64,000 nucleotides of DNA from Pseudomonas anuradhapurensis (GTDB taxonomy: Bacteria; Pseudomonadota; Gammaproteobacteria; Pseudomonadales; Pseudomonadaceae). Within the stretch, counting starts at the first letter, position 1, and every line of letters starts with the position of its first letter. A program made the position numbers and the translations under genes. This document shows, in pieces, positions 32,952 through 42,786 of this stretch. The notes below the pieces were generated by a model. It did no database searches and had not been told where the DNA came from. It saw only the letters and a list, made by a program, of their open reading frames with translations. Location of the stretch: contig NZ_CP077097.1 in NCBI RefSeq assembly GCF_014269225.2, positions 2,863,001 to 2,927,000 of the forward strand. Reading direction: 5' to 3'.

Positions 32952-34589
32952 TCAGGCGATCGCGGCGTCCACCAACACCTGCGCTTCCTGCACCAGGCGC
33001 TGCAGGTGCGCCTCGTCGATGAAGCTTTCGGCGTAGATCTTGTAGATGTCCTCGGTGCCCGACGGCCGCGCGGCGAACCAGCCATTGGCGGTCATCACCT
33101 TCAGCCCGCCAATCGCCTGGCCATTGCCCGGCGCGTGGCTGAGGATTTGCACGATCGGCTCTCCGGCCAGTTCGGTCGACTTCACCTGCTCTGGTGCCAG
33201 CTTGCTCAGCAGCGCCTTCTGCCGGGCATCGGCCTTGGCTTCGACCCGCGTAGCAAACGGCTTGCCCAGCGCCGCAGTGAGGTCGGCGTAGGCCTGGCTC
33301 GGGTTGCGCCCGGTGCGGGCGGTCATCTCGGCAGCCAGCAAGGCCGGGATCAGGCCGTCCTTGTCGGTGGCCCAGACCGAGCCATCGCGGCGCAGGAACG
33401 AAGCCCCTGCACTCTCCTCGCCACCAAAGCCGAGCGTCCCGTCGAACAGCCCTTGGGCGAAGAACTTGAAGCCCACCGGCACCTCGTACAACTCGCGGCC
33501 CAGGCGCTGGGTAACGCGGTCGATCAGGCCGCTGGACACCACGGTCTTGCCCACTGCCGCGTCACTGCGCCATTGCGGGCGGTGGCGGTACAGGTAGTCG
33601 ATGGCCACGGCCAGGTAGTTGTTGGGCTGCAGCAGGCCATCCGGGGTGACGATGCCGTGGCGGTCATGGTCCGGGTCGCAGGCGAACGCCACGTCGAAGC
33701 GCTCGCGCAGGCCGATCAGGCCTTGCATGGCGTACGGCGACGACGGGTCCATGCGGATCTGGCCGTCCCAGTCGACGGTCATGAAGCGGAAGGTCGGGTC
33801 GACCTCGGTATTCACCACTTCCAGGTCCAGCTGGTAGCGCTCGGCAATCGCCGACCAGTAGCGCACCCCGGCCCCGCCCAGCGGGTCGACACCCAGGCGC
33901 AGCTTGGCGCCACGGATGACCTCGAAGTCGATGACATTTTCCAGGTCGGCCACGTAGTTGCTGACGTAGTCGTGACGCTGGGTAGTGGCGGCCTGCAGCG
34001 CCTGGGCATGCGCCATGCGCTTGACCCCCGCCAGGTTCGCCGCCAGCAGTTCGTTGGCCTTGGCTTCGATCCACTTGGTCACATCGCTGTCGGCCGGGCC
34101 GCCATTGGGTGGGTTGTACTTGAAGCCACCGCTCTGTGGCGGGTTGTGCGACGGGGTGATGACGATGCCATCGGCCAGGCCCTGCACGCGGCCACGGTTA
34201 TGGCAGAGGATGGCGTGGGACACGGCCGGGGTCGGCGTGTACTCGTCGTCCTTGGACAGCATCACCTGCACGCCGTTGGCCGCCAGCACTTCCAGGGCGC
34301 TGGCGGTAGCCGGTGCCGACAGGGCGTGGGTATCGGCGCCGATGAACAGCGGGCCGTCGATGCCCTTCTCCTGGCGATACAGGCAGATGGCCTGGGTGAT
34401 GGCCAGGACGTGGTATTCGTTGAAGCTCAACTCAAGTGAAGTGCCCCGGTGCCCCGAGGTGCCGAAGGCCACCCGCTGGGCCGCCACGGCAGCATCGGGG
34501 CGGCCGGTGTAGTAGGCGGTGAGCAGTCGTGGAATATCGACCAGCACGCTGGCCGGAGCCGGCTTGCCTGCCAAAGGACTGAGCGTCAT
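32952..34589 (-). CDS. pgm: Phosphoglucomutase (alpha-D-glucose phosphate-specific)
   Basis: This 545-residue cytosolic alpha-phosphohexomutase interconverts glucose 1- and 6-phosphate. The phosphoserine loop is TPSHNPP (Ser147), the Mg site DPDHDRHG, the sugar-binding loop GEESAG and the phosphate-binding loop [15 protein letters not shown]. Length equals E. coli Pgm (546). GAGG stands 10 bp before the ATG. The role is glycogen/trehalose or envelope-sugar precursor supply. It is apparently monocistronic. Confidence 0.95.
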   Translation of the reverse strand: MTLSPLAGKPAPASVLVDIPRLLTAYYTGRPDAAVAAQRVAFGTSGHRGTSLELSFNEYHVLAITQAICLYRQEKGIDGPLFIGADTHALSAPATASALEVLAANGVQVMLSKDDEYTPTPAVSHAILCHNRGRVQGLADGIVITPSHNPPQSGGFKYNPPNGGPADSDVTKWIEAKANELLAANLAGVKRMAHAQALQAATTQRHDYVSNYVADLENVIDFEVIRGAKLRLGVDPLGGAGVRYWSAIAERYQLDLEVVNTEVDPTFRFMTVDWDGQIRMDPSSPYAMQGLIGLRERFDVAFACDPDHDRHGIVTPDGLLQPNNYLAVAIDYLYRHRPQWRSDAAVGKTVVSSGLIDRVTQRLGRELYEVPVGFKFFAQGLFDGTLGFGGEESAGASFLRRDGSVWATDKDGLIPALLAAEMTARTGRNPSQAYADLTAALGKPFATRVEAKADARQKALLSKLAPEQVKSTELAGEPIVQILSHAPGNGQAIGGLKVMTANGWFAARPSGTEDIYKIYAESFIDEAHLQRLVQEAQVLVDAAIA

Positions 34590-34722
34590 GCAAAAACCTC
34601 GAGTTCAACGAATGGTGGGGATGTTGGGATTGGAGCATGCAGTGTACTGAGAGTTGCAATGCCGTGCGATGGGCGACATCAAAGAAACACCCGACCACGC
34701 CGCCCGACGATTGCGCCCACCC

Positions 34723-34748
34723 TGTGCGAGCGGGCATGCTCGCGCACA
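34723..34748. repeat. Imperfect inverted repeat upstream of the DUF1345 gene
   Basis: TGTGCGAGC-GGGCAT-GCTCGCGCACA forms a stem with one bulge in the 234-bp divergent spacer between pgm and the DUF1345 gene. No T-run follows, so it may be an operator or a remnant repeat. Confidence 0.35.
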
Positions 34749-34823
34749 ATGGACCGGGGCGTGCCGCTCGTCTCTGTCATGACCATCCAGAGTAGTAGCC
34801 ACACCCTTTGCCAGCGAGGCCAC

Positions 34824-35471
34824 ATGGCTTTCCACCGCCTGACCCACACCCACCCGCGCCTGACTGTCGCCACCCTGGCCGGCCTGCTCGGCGCCTGGCT
34901 GATTCCTGCAGACGACACCGTTCAGCGCATCCTTGCCGGCTGGAACCTGGGTGTATGGCTTTACCTGCTGCTGGTGTTCTACCTGACCTGGAATGCCAAC
35001 CCGGACAAGGTGCGCAAGGTTGCCCGGGTCGAAGATGAAAACGCCGGCCTGGTCTTGCTCACCGTGTGCATCGCCGCGATAGCCAGCCTCGCTGCAGTCA
35101 CCTTGCAACTGGTCTCCAGTCGCGGCCTGCAAGGCACCGCACAGGCGCTGCACTACCTTTATACCGGCCTGACCGTGGCCGGCTCGTGGTTGCTGATCGG
35201 CTGCATCTTCAGCCTGCATTACGCTCGGCTGTTCTACACCGCGCAACAACATGAGCCGCCGCTGCGTTTCGCCGACGGCGAGCGCAACCCGGATTACTGG
35301 GACTTCCACTACTTCTCGTTCACCATCAGCATCGCGGTGCAAACCTCGGACGTCGGCGTCGCCGGGCGCGGCTTACGCAGGGTGGTGCTGGCCCATTCAG
35401 TGGTCGGGTTCGTGTTCAATACCGCCATCCTCGGCTTCACCATCAACATCGCCGCAGGGCTGCTGGGCTGA
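34824..35471 (+). CDS. DUF1345 membrane protein
   Basis: This 215-residue protein has about five hydrophobic segments and the DUF1345 signature around [44 protein letters not shown] and a C-terminal [17 protein letters not shown] helix. Its function is unknown. The start at 34824 has GAGG 5 bp upstream; the longer frame upstream has no such site. It is divergent from pgm and seems monocistronic. Confidence 0.85.
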   Translation: MAFHRLTHTHPRLTVATLAGLLGAWLIPADDTVQRILAGWNLGVWLYLLLVFYLTWNANPDKVRKVARVEDENAGLVLLTVCIAAIASLAAVTLQLVSSRGLQGTAQALHYLYTGLTVAGSWLLIGCIFSLHYARLFYTAQQHEPPLRFADGERNPDYWDFHYFSFTISIAVQTSDVGVAGRGLRRVVLAHSVVGFVFNTAILGFTINIAAGLLG

Positions 35472-35745
35472 GCGCACCATTCGTCTGAAAAAGCGCCGAC
35501 CGAACCACGTGACGAATGACGGCAAACAGCGGGGTAAGTGCGGCCATCCGGCGAGGAAAACGTTTGCAAGAAGGCGCCTCGCTGGCTGGCGTGGCGCACA
35601 AAGATGTGACCGCCATCATGCATTAGTACTTTTGTCGCATTCGCCAGCGAGAATAGCGCGTGACAGGTGCTATGGTTACCTTCCCGGCGGCCACAGCGAG
35701 GTGGCCACCCGCTCACCACGTCCGGGTACGGACAAGGAGGCTGGC

Positions 35746-36006
35746 ATGAACAAAATGACGTTCCCCAACGCCTGCCAGGTGATGCGCTGGCATTTCCACC
35801 CACTGGGCTTCGAAGCCAGCATGGATGCGCCACGCAGCATGGTCGCGCGGCTGTTCGACCGCGCCACCGGCGAAACCCTGCTGGCGATTGCCGGCATCCC
35901 CTGTGCGGCGATCATGGCCGCGGCGGACGTAGAACGTATCATCGAAGCCGTCGAAGCGGAAATGGACGCCTTCATCCCCGCCATCCCCCTGCGCGATGCG
36001 GTCTAA
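35746..36006 (+). CDS. DUF1652 small protein
   Basis: This 86-residue soluble protein has the sequence pattern of the Pseudomonas-restricted DUF1652 family (CQVMRWHFHPLGFEAS, RLFDRATGETLLAIAGIPC). A strong AAGGAGG precedes the ATG by 6 bp. Function unknown. Its TAA (36004-36006) overlaps the TAG of the convergent c-di-GMP gene (36003-36005) on the other strand, so the transcripts must be antisense at their ends. A 274-bp spacer upstream shows no feature beyond loose AT-rich patches. Confidence 0.8.
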   Translation: MNKMTFPNACQVMRWHFHPLGFEASMDAPRSMVARLFDRATGETLLAIAGIPCAAIMAAADVERIIEAVEAEMDAFIPAIPLRDAV

Positions 36007-38093
36007 CCAACTGCCGTAGTGCTCTCGCGCATGGCCTGCAACTTGCCCATGAACTGCTCGGCCGGCACCGGCTGGCCCAGCAGGTAACCTTGCAGCGAAT
36101 CACAACCCAGGCGGGTCAGGAAGGCCTGCTGCTTGTCGGTTTCCACCCCTTCGGCAACGATCCGCAGGCCCAGTGCCTGGCCCAACGCCACGATTGCCGA
36201 AACGATCGCCGCATCGTCGCTGTCCTGCTCCAGGTCGCGGACGAACCCGCGGTCGATCTTCAGCTCGTTGGCCGGCAGGCGCTTGAGATACATCAGGCTG
36301 GAATAACCGGTACCAAAGTCATCGATGGACAGGTCCACGCCCATGTCGGACAGGCGCTGCAGCACCGTCAGACTGGCATCGGCGTCGTGCATGGCGGTGG
36401 TTTCGGTAATTTCCAGGGTCAGGCAGTTGGCTGGCAGGCCGGTCTGCTGCAACGCCCGGGCCACGCTCTCGACCAACCCGGCATGGCAGAACTGGATGGC
36501 TGACAGGTTCACGGCCATGCGCCAGTACTGATACCCCTGGTCCAGCCACTGACGCATCTGCCGGCAGGCCTCGATCAACACCCACTCACCGATAGGGATG
36601 ATCAGGCCGGTCTTTTCCGCCAGCCCAATGAAGCGATCGGGCAGCAGCAGGCCCTGCTGCGGATGTTCCCAACGCAACAAGGCCTCGGCGCCGATCGGCT
36701 GGCAAGCCTGGGCGTCGAACTTGGGCTGGTAGTGCAGGCGGAACTGGCGCAGCTCCAGCGCCTGGCGCAAGTCCTGCAGCAGTTGCAGTTGCTGGCGGGC
36801 GTTGCTGTTCATCGACACGTCGAAGAAGCTGTAGCCGTTCTTGCCGGCGCTCTTGACGTGGTACATGGCGGCGTCGGCATTGCGCAGCAACTCGTGCTGG
36901 TCCTGGCCGTTACCCGGGTACAGGACGATGCCCAGGCTCGCCGACAGCTGCAGGTCATGCTCGGCCACGCGGAACGGCCGCGATACCAGGTTGACCTGCT
37001 TCACCGCCACGTCCACGGCATCGTTCGGCTCCTGCAATTCCACCAACAACACGAATTCGTCACCGCCAATGCGCGCCAGCGTGTCCTGGCTGTGCAGATG
37101 ACCGCGCAGGCGGGCCGCAACGGCCTTGAGCAGCAGATCGCCGATGTGGTGGCCGAAGGCATCGTTGACCGGCTTGAAACCGTCCAGGTCGATGAACATC
37201 AAGGCAAAGCAACCGCCCTGCTCCGCGACCTTGGCGATGGCCTGTTCGATGCGGTCGGCCAGCAGGGTACGGTTGGGCAGGTCGGTGAGGGTGTCGTGCA
37301 GGGCCAGCTGGGTGAGTTCCTGGTTGGCCAGGGTCAGCGAACGGGCCAGCTCGGCGGTGCGCGCTTCGAGGCGGGCATCCAGCACCGAGGTGAGCAAGGC
37401 CACGGCCAGCACCGCCAGGGTGGTGATCAGCACCAGGTAGACCAGGCCATCGCCCTGCAAGCCGCCACCCGCCAGCGCGCCGCAAAAGCTGCCTTCGGGG
37501 AAATTCGCCGCGGCCATGCCGGTGTAGTGCATACCGACGATGGCAATCCCCATCACTACCGCCGCCACACCACGGATCTGCCGGACGTAGGGCGTGTGCG
37601 TACGCAGGCGGAAGGCAATCCACAAGGCCGCTGCCGAGGCGCCCACGGCGATCAGCAACGAGGCGCCGAACAGGCTCGGGTCATAGTCGATGCCTGGCAG
37701 CATGCGCAGCGCCGCCATGCCGGTGTAGTGCATGCAGGCAATGCCGGCCCCCATCACCAGCGCACCGAAGCCCAGCTGCAGCACCGGCAGGCTCGGCTGG
37801 CTGACCAGCCACAGGGCAAAACCCGAAGACATTACCGCAATCAGCAGCGAAAACGCCGTCAGGCCCAGGTCATAGCCCAGCTCGACAGGCAGGCTGAAGG
37901 CGAGCATGCCGATGAAATGCATCGACCACACACCGATGCCCATGGCCAGTGCGCCACCCCCCATCCACAGCAACGCCGCCCGGCCCTTTGCCGTGGCGAT
38001 GCGACCGGTCAGGTCAAGGGCGGTATAGGACGCCAGAATCGCCACGCACAGCGAAATCAACACCAGCGAAGAGGAGTAGCTACCGGTCAGCAT
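36003..38093 (-). CDS. MHYT-GGDEF-EAL cyclic-di-GMP protein (MucR-like)
   Basis: This 696-residue inner-membrane protein has seven membrane helices forming the MHYT sensor, with three MHxxGM motifs (MHFIGM, MHYTGM, MHYTGM) thought to bind a metal or gas. A GGDEF domain follows at about residues 258-420 with the intact active site RIGGDEF, then an EAL domain at about 435-685 with EALLRW, EITE, DDFGTG and EGVE retained. The inhibitory RxxD site before GGDEF reads HSQD, so product feedback is probably lost. The domain order equals P. aeruginosa MucR, which influences alginate. Both synthase and phosphodiesterase activity look possible. Confidence 0.9.
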   Translation of the reverse strand: MLTGSYSSSLVLISLCVAILASYTALDLTGRIATAKGRAALLWMGGGALAMGIGVWSMHFIGMLAFSLPVELGYDLGLTAFSLLIAVMSSGFALWLVSQPSLPVLQLGFGALVMGAGIACMHYTGMAALRMLPGIDYDPSLFGASLLIAVGASAAALWIAFRLRTHTPYVRQIRGVAAVVMGIAIVGMHYTGMAAANFPEGSFCGALAGGGLQGDGLVYLVLITTLAVLAVALLTSVLDARLEARTAELARSLTLANQELTQLALHDTLTDLPNRTLLADRIEQAIAKVAEQGGCFALMFIDLDGFKPVNDAFGHHIGDLLLKAVAARLRGHLHSQDTLARIGGDEFVLLVELQEPNDAVDVAVKQVNLVSRPFRVAEHDLQLSASLGIVLYPGNGQDQHELLRNADAAMYHVKSAGKNGYSFFDVSMNSNARQQLQLLQDLRQALELRQFRLHYQPKFDAQACQPIGAEALLRWEHPQQGLLLPDRFIGLAEKTGLIIPIGEWVLIEACRQMRQWLDQGYQYWRMAVNLSAIQFCHAGLVESVARALQQTGLPANCLTLEITETTAMHDADASLTVLQRLSDMGVDLSIDDFGTGYSSLMYLKRLPANELKIDRGFVRDLEQDSDDAAIVSAIVALGQALGLRIVAEGVETDKQQAFLTRLGCDSLQGYLLGQPVPAEQFMGKLQAMRESTTAVG

Positions 38094-38194
38094 TGGAAGG
38101 TACCAGCGACGGGCCAGGCCCGGAAAAAGCTGACGATTGTACTCAAGCTTAGGCGAAACGCACGGGGTTTTTGCGCCCGGCGAACGCCAGCAGA

Positions 38195-39682
38195 TCAGTC
38201 CTGCCTGGCGAACGCCTGCCCGGCGTCCCAGCCCCCGCCCAACGCGGCAATCAGTTGCACGCTGGCCACCAGACGCCCTTGCAGCAGGTTCAACACACTG
38301 CGCTCGTTGCTCAATGCCGTGGTCTGCACATTCACTACATCCAGGTAGCCGATCAGCCCAGCGCGGTACTGGTTCTCGGTCAGGCGCAGCGACTCGCGAG
38401 CAGCATCCAGCGCTTCCTGGCGCACCACCGCTTCATCGCCATACACCTTCAACTGCACCAGCAGGTTCTCCACTTCCTTGAAGCCATCGAGCACGGTCTG
38501 GCGGTATTGCGCCACGGTCTGGTCATACACCGCCACGGTGCGGTCCACCTCGGCGCTGCGCTTGCCGGCGTCGAACAGGGTCAGCGCCAACTGCGGGCCC
38601 ACCGACCAGTAGCGGTTGGGCAGCTCGATCCAATTGTTGAAGCTGCTGCTGGAATAGCCACCACTCATGCTCAGGCTGAGGTCGGGGAAATATGCCGCGC
38701 GCGCCACACCGATGTTGGCGTTGGCAGCCATCACATTGCGTTCGGCGGCGGCGATGTCCGGGCGCCGCTCGAGCAACTGCGAAGGCAGGGACACCGGTAT
38801 CTGCGGCAGCGCCGGTATGCTCTTGCTGTCGGCCAGGGCAAACTCGGCCGGCGTCTTGCCCAGCAACACGGCGATGGCGTTCTCGAATTGCGCGCGCTGC
38901 CAGGCCAGGTCGATCAGGTCGGCCTGGGTGGTTTTCAGCTGGGTACGCGCCTGGGCCACCGCATCCGGGCCGGCAACGCCCGCGCGGTACTGGTTCTGGT
39001 TCATCCGCAGCGAACGTTCATAGGCGGCCACGGTGGCTTCCAGCAGGCGCTTCTGCTCATCGATCACCCGCAGTTGCAGGTAGTTCTGCACCAGTTCCGA
39101 CTGTTGGCTGAGGCGGATCGAGGCCAGGTCGGCCAGGCTGGCTTCGGCACTGGCCTGGTTGGCATCGAGGGTCTCGCGCAGCTTGCCCCACAGGTCGATT
39201 TCCCAGCTGACGCCGAGCTGGGCGTTATAGGTGTTGCGAATGCCGCTGCTGTTGTTGGACAGGCTCGAACTGGAGCTGCCGGTGCCTTGGGCCGAGCGGT
39301 TCTTGCCGACACTCAGGTCGAGGCTGGGGAACAGTGCCGCGCGGCTGCTGCGCACCAGCGCCTGGGCCTGGCGATACTGGGCCTCGGATTGCGCCACCGT
39401 CTGGTTGCTGCGGTTCAGTTCCTCGACCAGCGCATTGAGCCCGGCATCGCCGTAGATCTCCCACCAGGCCCCGCGGGCGATGGCATCGGACGGCGTGGCC
39501 TGGGTCCAGCCTTCGGCGTGCTTGAACTGCGCCGTGCCGCTCATCTCGGGGCGGTGGTAATCCGGGCTCAGGGTGCAGGCACTGAGCAAGGCCACGCACA
39601 ACCCGGCACCGAGCAGGCGTGAGCCACGCGCGCGCGCCAGCACTTGCAGGGTTCGGTGAAGCGGGGTCTGGGCAAAAGTCAT
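38195..39682 (-). CDS. opmB: NodT-family outer-membrane efflux lipoprotein (OpmB-like)
   Basis: This 495-residue TolC-like channel has a lipoprotein signal with lipobox LLSAC (Cys36) and two outer-membrane efflux repeats rich in long helices (SEAQYRQAQALVRSSRAALFPSL; ERRPDIAAAERNVMAANANIGVARAAYFPDL). It is the last gene of the mux operon and overlaps muxC by 4 bp (ATGA at 39679-39682). It gives the RND complex its outer-membrane exit. Confidence 0.9.
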   Translation of the reverse strand: MTFAQTPLHRTLQVLARARGSRLLGAGLCVALLSACTLSPDYHRPEMSGTAQFKHAEGWTQATPSDAIARGAWWEIYGDAGLNALVEELNRSNQTVAQSEAQYRQAQALVRSSRAALFPSLDLSVGKNRSAQGTGSSSSSLSNNSSGIRNTYNAQLGVSWEIDLWGKLRETLDANQASAEASLADLASIRLSQQSELVQNYLQLRVIDEQKRLLEATVAAYERSLRMNQNQYRAGVAGPDAVAQARTQLKTTQADLIDLAWQRAQFENAIAVLLGKTPAEFALADSKSIPALPQIPVSLPSQLLERRPDIAAAERNVMAANANIGVARAAYFPDLSLSMSGGYSSSSFNNWIELPNRYWSVGPQLALTLFDAGKRSAEVDRTVAVYDQTVAQYRQTVLDGFKEVENLLVQLKVYGDEAVVRQEALDAARESLRLTENQYRAGLIGYLDVVNVQTTALSNERSVLNLLQGRLVASVQLIAALGGGWDAGQAFARQD

Positions 39683-42600
39683 AGCGGGGTATCCAGGGCG
39701 GCGTCGCTGCGCACGCCGCGCCAACGATTGAAACGGTGACGCAGGCGGTCCAGGTACAAGTACACCACCGGCGTCGTGTAAAGGGTGAGGACCTGGCTGA
39801 ACACCAGCCCTCCGATAATGGTCAGGCCCAGCGGCTGGCGCATTTCCGCGCCTTCGGCGCGGCTCAGCAGCAGCGGCAAGGCACCGAGGATGGCCGCCAG
39901 GGTGGTCATCAGGATCGGCCGCAGGCGCAGCAGGCAGGCACGGCGGATCGACGCCTCCGGGGACAGGCCCTGGTGACGTTCCAGTTGCAAGGCCAGGTCG
40001 ATCATCAGGATCGCGTTCTTCTTCACCACGCCAATCAGCAGGAACAGGCCCAGTAGCGAGATCAGGCTGAACTCACCACCCGTGACGTACAGCGCCAGCA
40101 AGGCGCCGACGCCAGCCGAGGGCAGTGTCGACAGGATGGTCAGCGGGTGAATGTAGCTTTCGTAGAGGATACCCAGCACCAGATACACCAGCACCAGCGC
40201 GCCCAGGATCATCAGCGGCTGGCCTTGCTGGGTCGTGGCAAAGGCGTCGGCACTGCCACCGAGCCTGGCAATCACTTCCTCCGGCAGGCCCAGCTTGGCC
40301 ACTGCGCGCTCCAGCGCCGCCATGGCCTGGTCGGGGCTGTAGCCTTCGGCGATGTCGAAGGCGATGCTTTCGGCCGCGAATTGCCCTTCATGGCTGACCC
40401 GGTCGTTGGCCAGGCTGTTCTGGTAATGGGCGATGGTCGACAGGGGCACGCGGGCGCCGTCGGCGGTGATTACCTGCACCTGCTCCAGCGTGCTCGGGTC
40501 CCAGGCGTATTTCGGGTTGATCTCCAGCACCACCTGGTACTGGTTGAGGCTGTCGTAGATGGTGGAGATCTGCCGTTGGCTGTAGGCGTTGTTCAGCACC
40601 GTGGTGACCATGTCCATGTCGATCCCCAGGCGCTTGGCCTGGTCACGGTCGACCACCAGGGTCACCTGCTGGGTCCCGGCTCCGTCGCGGGCATCGATGG
40701 CGGTCAGCTGCGGCAGCGCACGCAGTGCCGCGACCACTTTCGGGAACCATTCGCGCAACGCCGCCAGGTCGCCACTCTGCAAGGTGTACAGGTACTGCGA
40801 CGAGGTCTGGTCACGGCCGCCGCCGCCCAGTTGCAGGTCCTGGTCGGCCATCAGGAACAGGCGCCCGCCTGGCACCTTGGGCATCTCTTTGCGCAGACGT
40901 TCGATCACCTTCTGCGCATCGAGCTTGCGCTCGTGGATCGGTTTCAGGCGCACCAGCACGAAGGCGTTGTTCGTGCCACTGTTGCCACCTATGAAACCGG
41001 CAACGCTCTGCACTGCCGGGTCGGCCAGCAAGGCGCGGCGGTAGGTTTCCATTTTCGGCTGCATCACGCCGAACGACAGGCCGTCATCGCCGCGGATGAA
41101 GCCTATCAGCTGGCCGGTGTCCTGCTGCGGCATCAGCGTCTTGGGCACGACCACGTACAGGGCGATGTTGAGGCCGATGGTGGCCAGCAGGCTGATCAGG
41201 GTCAGGCGCTTGTGGCGCAAGGCCCAGCCAAGGCTGCGGTCATAGGCATCGACCATGCGCTGGTGCAGCTTGTCGCTCCAGCGCTGCAGGCGGCTCTGCT
41301 CGGTCCGGTGTGGCTGCAGCCAGCGGGCGCAGAGCATCGGCGTGAGGGTCAGCGATACCACCAGCGACACGATGATCGCCGCCGCCAGGGTGATGGAGAA
41401 TTCCTGGAACAGGTTGCGCACGATGCCGCCCATGAACAGGATCGACACGAATACCGCCACCAGCGAGACGTTCATCGACAGCAGCGTAAAGCCCACTTCC
41501 CGGGCCCCGAGGTAGGCTGCCTTCATCGGCGGCTGGCCGTCCTCGATATGCCGGGAGATGTTTTCCAGCACCACGATGGCATCGTCCACCACCAGCCCGG
41601 TGGCCAGGATCAGCGCCATCAGCGACAGGTTATTGAGCGAGAAGCCACACAGGTACATGACCGCGAAGGTCCCCACCAGCGACACCGGCACGGCCAGGCT
41701 GGGGATCAGCGAGGCGCGCAGGCTGCCGAGGAACAGGTAGACCACCAGGATCACCAGCACCACGGCAATCAGCAAGGTGTGCTCGGCCTCCTTCAGGGTA
41801 GCTTTGATCACCGGCGAGCGGTCCATCGCCACGTTGAGTTGCACGCTGGCCGGCAGCAGCGACTGCAGGGCTGGCAGTTGCGCCTTGATCTGGTCCACGG
41901 TTTCGATGATGTTGGCGCCGCTCTGGCGGTTGACCACCAGCAGTACCGCACTCTGGTCATTGAAGAATCCGCTGTTGTAGCGGTTCTCGACGCCATCGGT
42001 GATGGTCGCCACATCGGCCAGGCGCAGGATGGTGCCGTTCTGCTGGCGGATCACCACCGGCTCGTAGTCCCTGGCGCTTTCCAGCTGGTCGTTGGCCCGC
42101 ACCTGCCAGTTACGCTCGGCATCCTCGACAAAGCCCATGGGCCGGCGCTGGTTGGCGTTGGATACCGCCGTGCGTACCTCGTCCAGCGACACGCCGTACT
42201 GGTTGAGCAGTTGCGGTTCCACAGCAATCCGCACCGCCGGCAGCGAACTGCCGCCGATCTGCACCTCCCCTACCCCCGGCACCTGTGCCAGGCTTTGCGC
42301 CAGGATGGTATCCGCCAGGTCGTACAACTGGCCTTTCTGCAGCACCTGCGAGGTCAGCGACAACACCATGATCGGCGCTTGCGACGGGTTGATCTTCTTG
42401 TAGGTGGGCATGCTGCGCATGCCGCTGGGCAACAGGTTGCGGGTGGCGTTGATCGCGGCCTGCACCTCGCGCGCTGCACCGTCGATGTCGCGGCCCATCT
42501 CGAAGCCGATGATCACCCGCGTGGAGCCCTGGTTGGAGCTGCTGGTCAGGGTGGTCACACCGGCGATGCTGCCCAGCTTGCGCTCCAGCGGCGTGGCCAC

Positions 42601-42786
42601 GGTGGAGGCCATCACCTCGGGGCTGGCGCCAGGCAGGTTGGCCGATACCACGATCACCGGGAAATCCATCTGCGGCAACGGTGCCACCGGCAGCAGGCCG
42701 AAGCTGACCCCGCCCAGCAGCATGATCGCCAGGCTCAGCAGCATGGTTGCCACCGGGCGACGGATGAACGGGCCGGACAGGTTCAT
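39679..42786 (-). CDS. muxC: RND multidrug efflux transporter, second subunit (MuxC/MdtC-like)
   Basis: This 1035-residue RND pump has 12 membrane helices and two large periplasmic loops. The proton-relay Asp pair lies in TM4 ([19 protein letters not shown]), and the [13 protein letters not shown] and IVKKNAI-type ([12 protein letters not shown]) motifs are present. The operon carries two different RND genes in tandem, as in E. coli MdtBC and P. aeruginosa MuxBC, where the pumps form a heterotrimer. Start overlaps the muxB stop by 4 bp. Confidence 0.92.
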   Translation of the reverse strand: MNLSGPFIRRPVATMLLSLAIMLLGGVSFGLLPVAPLPQMDFPVIVVSANLPGASPEVMASTVATPLERKLGSIAGVTTLTSSSNQGSTRVIIGFEMGRDIDGAAREVQAAINATRNLLPSGMRSMPTYKKINPSQAPIMVLSLTSQVLQKGQLYDLADTILAQSLAQVPGVGEVQIGGSSLPAVRIAVEPQLLNQYGVSLDEVRTAVSNANQRRPMGFVEDAERNWQVRANDQLESARDYEPVVIRQQNGTILRLADVATITDGVENRYNSGFFNDQSAVLLVVNRQSGANIIETVDQIKAQLPALQSLLPASVQLNVAMDRSPVIKATLKEAEHTLLIAVVLVILVVYLFLGSLRASLIPSLAVPVSLVGTFAVMYLCGFSLNNLSLMALILATGLVVDDAIVVLENISRHIEDGQPPMKAAYLGAREVGFTLLSMNVSLVAVFVSILFMGGIVRNLFQEFSITLAAAIIVSLVVSLTLTPMLCARWLQPHRTEQSRLQRWSDKLHQRMVDAYDRSLGWALRHKRLTLISLLATIGLNIALYVVVPKTLMPQQDTGQLIGFIRGDDGLSFGVMQPKMETYRRALLADPAVQSVAGFIGGNSGTNNAFVLVRLKPIHERKLDAQKVIERLRKEMPKVPGGRLFLMADQDLQLGGGGRDQTSSQYLYTLQSGDLAALREWFPKVVAALRALPQLTAIDARDGAGTQQVTLVVDRDQAKRLGIDMDMVTTVLNNAYSQRQISTIYDSLNQYQVVLEINPKYAWDPSTLEQVQVITADGARVPLSTIAHYQNSLANDRVSHEGQFAAESIAFDIAEGYSPDQAMAALERAVAKLGLPEEVIARLGGSADAFATTQQGQPLMILGALVLVYLVLGILYESYIHPLTILSTLPSAGVGALLALYVTGGEFSLISLLGLFLLIGVVKKNAILMIDLALQLERHQGLSPEASIRRACLLRLRPILMTTLAAILGALPLLLSRAEGAEMRQPLGLTIIGGLVFSQVLTLYTTPVVYLYLDRLRHRFNRWRGVRSDAALDTPL

